This document shows positions 7,901 to 10,656 of a DNA stretch of 10,656 nt, piece after piece. The notes below the pieces were generated by a model, which did not search any database, was not told where the DNA came from, and saw only the letters and a list, made by a program, of their open reading frames with translations. How positions within the stretch are numbered: the first letter of the stretch is position 1; every line of letters starts with the position of its first letter. The position numbers and the translations under genes were made by a program. The stretch lies in the NCBI GenBank assembly GCA_023627715.1, contig JAMAHW010000256.1:1-10656 (forward strand), written 5' to 3'. The DNA is from Periconia sp. R9002 (taxonomy: Eukaryota > Ascomycota > Dothideomycetes > Pleosporales > Periconiaceae).

Positions 7901-8158
7901 CTTCTGACCGGTCAACGTAGCACCACGTGAGCTGACACCCCGGAAGATCTTAATCGCGGCCATTGGGCTGGCCACACTCCTGTGTTTGGGACAATCGGGC
8001 TGGTTGAGGAAGTGGGTATCGATGCCGCCAGAGTCGTAGAAGGCGCAGGTGGGCGCGATAAGCCCCAATGCCTTCGAAATCTTGCGCAAGCAGCGACCAG
8101 CTACGAAACTATGTCGTCCATCACGAAAACAGCATCTAATGATTCCAAAAACTCGTAG
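7901..8158 (+). pseudogene. Broken exon of an unrecognised gene
   Basis: The sequence TTTTTGCTAACGGTGATGCAG ending at 7900 is a good branch point and acceptor. The exon then reads LLTGQRSTT, a TGA (7931-7933), and ADTPEDLNRGHWAGHTPVFG followed by TIGLVEEVGIDAARVVEGAG to a TAG at 8156. The TGA is one CpG deamination from CGA. The competing minus-strand frame (7886-8164) is arginine- and cysteine-rich and less protein-like. No family was recognised. Confidence 0.38.
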
Positions 8159-8846
8159 GATCACCGCCTGTCGAGGCTACAGTAGAGGATGAGACAGCTT
8201 GCGGGAGGTAGGGTAGCGCTATAAGCCAGCGGCGGATCGTTAGACGCCATCTTGTTGTGGTTATCTGCTATGTATTAGATTTTCGTAACCTTATAGAAAG
8301 CACAGCGTGCCTTGCCTTTATCAGTGCGGGTAGTACATGATGCCAGGGAGGGAAATAGGTTGTTGCTCTGCAGAGTGAGAGAAACGCCATGACAACCTGA
8401 TCTCTTAGACAGGCCAAAAGCATTGTTTGAGCTCCCCGGAAACAGGGACCTCCTGAGACGATTGAAAGTACCACTCGTTCCTAGTTTAGTCATTCTTTTC
8501 CAGTTGCTAGATACTGTTGATTGTGGTGCCCGAAGCTAGCTTATAGTACGGAGGAATCTAGCTGGGCTCTGGTAGAAGCCTGGGTCTCTGCCTTGTGCAT
8601 GCCCGATGCTTTTACACACAGGTAAGTTCCCTGTGGCGCAAGCTGGACAGGTAGGGGGCTGAGCTGGCTTTCGTCCTATGGCCGTCATCATTGGGAAAGC
8701 TTCACCATTGACGCCCGGCAGAACCTTTCCATATCTGGAAATATATGGAGTGCAGAGCTCGTGTTTTTTTTATTACAATGGAATACAGAGAGCATCATGA
8801 GATTCAGTATGATTGCTTGCAGGACATGGGCACATTGCCTTAGTGA
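8159..8846. other. No supported gene
   Basis: Only short conflicting frames are seen. A consensus donor GTAAGT stands at 8622-8627 and an acceptor-like GATTGCTTGCAG ends at 8822, so a fossil intron of about 200 bases is conceivable. A T-run (8763-8771) and mixed composition give no further clue. Confidence 0.35.
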
Positions 8847-9344
8847 ATGTTCGTCGAAGGTCTCGTTTCAGTAAACATTATCGGTATGGGCCTTGTCAGG
8901 TTGTTTGGTTGATTCGAGGATGGTCTTTATATTCTATGTGCCGTCGCCTCTCTTTTACGCTACGTCCGCCCCGCGAGATCCTTTGCTGGTGGCTGGTGTC
9001 TCACGTACCTATCCGTGCTTTACGGGTTCCATCCGTCGGCCTCTTCCCACATTATTCCTTCGACTGGCCCTATGAGCCGATGGGCCTACTGGGTCGTAAA
9101 CGGTGATATTCTAGATAAAGTAGGTACAGCGCGAAGAACAAGCCCGTGGCTGTGTACTTCCGTCAGTCATCATCAAAACTCTCAGCTATTGACCGAGAGT
9201 AGGAAAGCACAGGGATGGGAAAGAAACCCAGTCAACCCCTCGCATTTGGCCCTACCTTGGGCAAGTATAAAGACAAACCAAGAGAGTGGTAGCTCCGGCA
9301 TTACGTGCCGGGCTTGGCGAGACTCTACGACTAATGTTGCGTAG
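8847..9344 (+). pseudogene. Possible broken membrane-protein gene
   Basis: From an ATG at 8847 the frame reads MFVEGLVSVNIIGMGLVRLF, meets one TGA (8910-8912), then stays open for 143 codons to a TAG at 9342-9344, including a hydrophobic stretch near GLYILCAVASLL and YLSVLYGF and a polar C-terminal half. Both other plus frames are also open over about 8893-9106 and look about as plausible, so the correct frame is uncertain. If real it is a remnant with at least one stop. No family was recognised. Confidence 0.25.
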
Positions 9345-9361
9345 TTTACTCATTTCTGACC

Positions 9362-9415
9362 ATGGTGGGGCACCAATGCTTATGCTGAGCGCTACATGAA
9401 GCATCGGAGCACCAT
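9362..9415. repeat. Imperfect inverted repeat (hairpin)
   Basis: Arms ATGGTGGGGCACCAATGCTT (9362-9381) and its near-reverse complement at 9399-9415 pair with two mismatches and a three-base gap around a 17-base loop. It lies between two coding relics and may be a terminator-like or transposon-derived palindrome; function unknown. Confidence 0.45.
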
Positions 9416-9495
9416 TGTCGAGCTTCAATAACGTCATAGCAGTCTGAGACGGCTACGAGGCGAACACAACGCAAAATAATGCGCTTTTGGGTTAG

Positions 9496-9795
9496 CATGC
9501 GCTACCAGAACACAAGGTAACCGTGCCTCTTGGTGGGCCCCAGGCTATCGTGGCCGGTTGGTATTCAGGCGCAGTCATGGTGGCCAATAAATTCTATCTA
9601 ATGTGGACAATTCCATCAACAGCCACGCTAGCTACTTGTCCGCGCAAGGCTGACAGTGGGTGGTTCGCCATGAAAGAGTGGCGGTGCGTAGGGCTCGCAC
9701 TGGTGTGCAACATTCGGCCTGTTACATATAAATTCGTTTCTCACGACCGGGTGCTGGAGTTGGCAAGCTTCTTTTCCCCATCAGCAAAACAATGA
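9496..9795 (+). pseudogene. Open coding-like remnant without a proper start
   Basis: A 99-codon stretch opens after a TAG (9493-9495) and includes EHKVTVPLGGPQAIVAGWYS and GAVMVANKFYL, then runs to a TGA at 9793-9795 that overlaps the ATG of the next gene by four bases (ATGA). Its first ATG is well inside. It could be a 5'-truncated gene or an ancestral exon. The downstream TATA box falls inside it, which argues that it is no longer used as coding sequence. Not recognised. Confidence 0.3.
9727..9733 (+). promoter_or_regulatory. TATA box of the right-end membrane-protein gene
   Basis: TATAAAT stands 59 to 65 bases before the ATG at 9792, followed by a pyrimidine-rich tract (CTTCTTTTCCCC) just before the start codon. 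Distance and order fit a fungal promoter with a short leader. Confidence 0.45.
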
Positions 9796-10656
9796 TGAAT
9801 ATTCATGGAAGATACCAACGCTCCAAGCAAGTCTTGGGAGCTGTCGCGGATGCCCCTGAGCTCTTTCATCGCGTGTCCAACCTTCTTTGGCACGACATGT
9901 CACCCCTCCGCCGCATCATACTTGTGCAATACCTCGTTCTTATCACCGTGCTCAAGCTCGTTTATCCATACTCGCTCCATCCACTTCTATCCATAGCTAT
10001 GCAGCTCATTGCATTAGCGCTGCTCGCCGACCGCATCAGCATCGTAGCCGTGCAGCTGAGACAGCTACCCCCCTCGCATGGTTTGCTGCACTACCTCTGT
10101 ACTAGCGTTCCTTTTGTCGCTGGGCTCTCTGCAGAGCTGGCCATTGCCGTGCTGGGCCTGAGGCGCGCGAAAGGCGTCATGGTGCAGCGGTTTCTCGCAG
10201 GCAACGTCTACGCGAAGCTCCTCGCCGCAGGAGGACTGTGCCTAGTTTTGGGTGTATCTCGGCCACACGTACTGGCAGCGGGCCGACACAGTGCTAGACT
10301 GACTACGTCGGCATGGGCCCTTAGCATCGCGGGTATCATTGCGCTCGCTTCTCCCGCGCATGTTGAAGGCACGTATTACCACCTTGTATAGGCACTCCAC
10401 TGACTTTTTTGTAGGCGAACCTGAGCCACGGATCCAATGGGCGCTCCTGCATTGGGCAACTTACGTGGGTTTCGTCTCGCTCTACAGTGATTGGTACGAG
10501 CAGGCTATGCAGGAAGTGATGGTAGATGGGGAGGGTGAGAAACACGATGAAGTTGTGGGTTCAAACCATTCTGCTGCTTTGCTTGCCGTCTCCCTCGTCG
10601 CCCTGAAAGTGCTCGGCGTTTGGTTGGCTTACGGTCTGATAGAGGCGGATGGGGCA
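9792..10656 (+). CDS. Polytopic membrane protein, unknown family, 3' end missing
   Basis: Exons 9792-10332 and 10415-10656 give 261 residues up to the window edge, still open. The start has a good context (AAACAATG); M36 (ATG 9897) is an alternative. After a polar head of about 40 residues there are hydrophobic segments near 42-58, 62-80, 98-120, 139-155 and 171-181, then after the splice near 188-204 and 235-255. The last two are separated by an acidic, hydrophilic loop (EVMVDGEGEKHDEVV). C-rich third positions and freedom from stops suggest a living gene, unlike the relics to the left. It could be the start of a transporter, an N-terminal membrane domain of a larger protein, or a membrane-bound enzyme. 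I do not recognise the family and assign no function. Confidence 0.65.
10333..10414 (+). other. Predicted intron of the right-end membrane-protein gene
   Basis: Donor GTATCA at 10333, branch-like CACTGAC followed by TTTTTTGTAG ending at 10414; 82 bases, phase 1. It is the only nearby donor that joins exon 1 to the long open frame running from 10417 to the window end; donors at 10373 and 10386 lead to early stops. Without splicing the frame ends at 10391. Confidence 0.65.

Noticed and set aside
7886..8164. 92-codon minus-strand frame
   Set aside because: Rich in Arg and Cys; the plus strand has a better protein-like frame preceded by a branch point and acceptor.
1..10656. CRISPR array, bacterial defence system or prophage
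   Set aside because: The window is eukaryotic (spliceosomal introns, a CAX exchanger, a fungal-style secreted protein); the only tandem arrays are minisatellites without spacers.

Overview
The window looks like nuclear DNA of a filamentous ascomycete, most likely a dothideomycete (Pleosporales-like); the species cannot be read from it. The grounds are short introns with GTAAGT donors, GCTAAC branch points and CAG acceptors close behind, a pyrimidine-rich promoter, a sharp alternation of GC-balanced and AT-rich blocks, and stop codons of the C-to-T type that repeat-induced point mutation (RIP) leaves.

Layout. 1-921: promoter and a long, almost ATG-free leader with a probable 5'UTR intron. 922-2605: an intact two-exon vacuolar-type Ca2+/H+ exchanger (CAX/Vcx1 family). 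2606-4200: an AT-rich block holding one intact small gene, a 124-aa secreted cysteine-containing protein on the minus strand (3400-3774), the kind of setting where fungal effector candidates sit. 4300-5208: the decayed remains of a minus-strand gene of unrecognised family, with two minisatellites inside it. 5216-5528: a plus-strand scrap of an ABCC-type (MRP-like) nucleotide-binding domain. About 5525-9344: a graveyard of broken coding blocks (5763-5994, 6360-7150, 7901-8158, perhaps 8847-9344), several still preceded by recognisable fungal branch point plus acceptor pairs. 9496-9795: an open remnant without a start codon. 9792-10656: a probably intact multi-spanning membrane protein with one intron, running off the right end.

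The living genes number three: the exchanger, the small secreted protein and the right-end membrane protein. Nothing ties them into one pathway. The middle 5 kb is best read as relics of former genes, possibly from a lost accessory or metabolite cluster with an ABC exporter, but apart from the ABC piece no family could be named. I did not find a convincing new biological system. The most useful leads are the candidate effector in its AT-rich island, the ATG-free leader of the exchanger with a calcineurin-response-like site, and the unnamed relic protein families.
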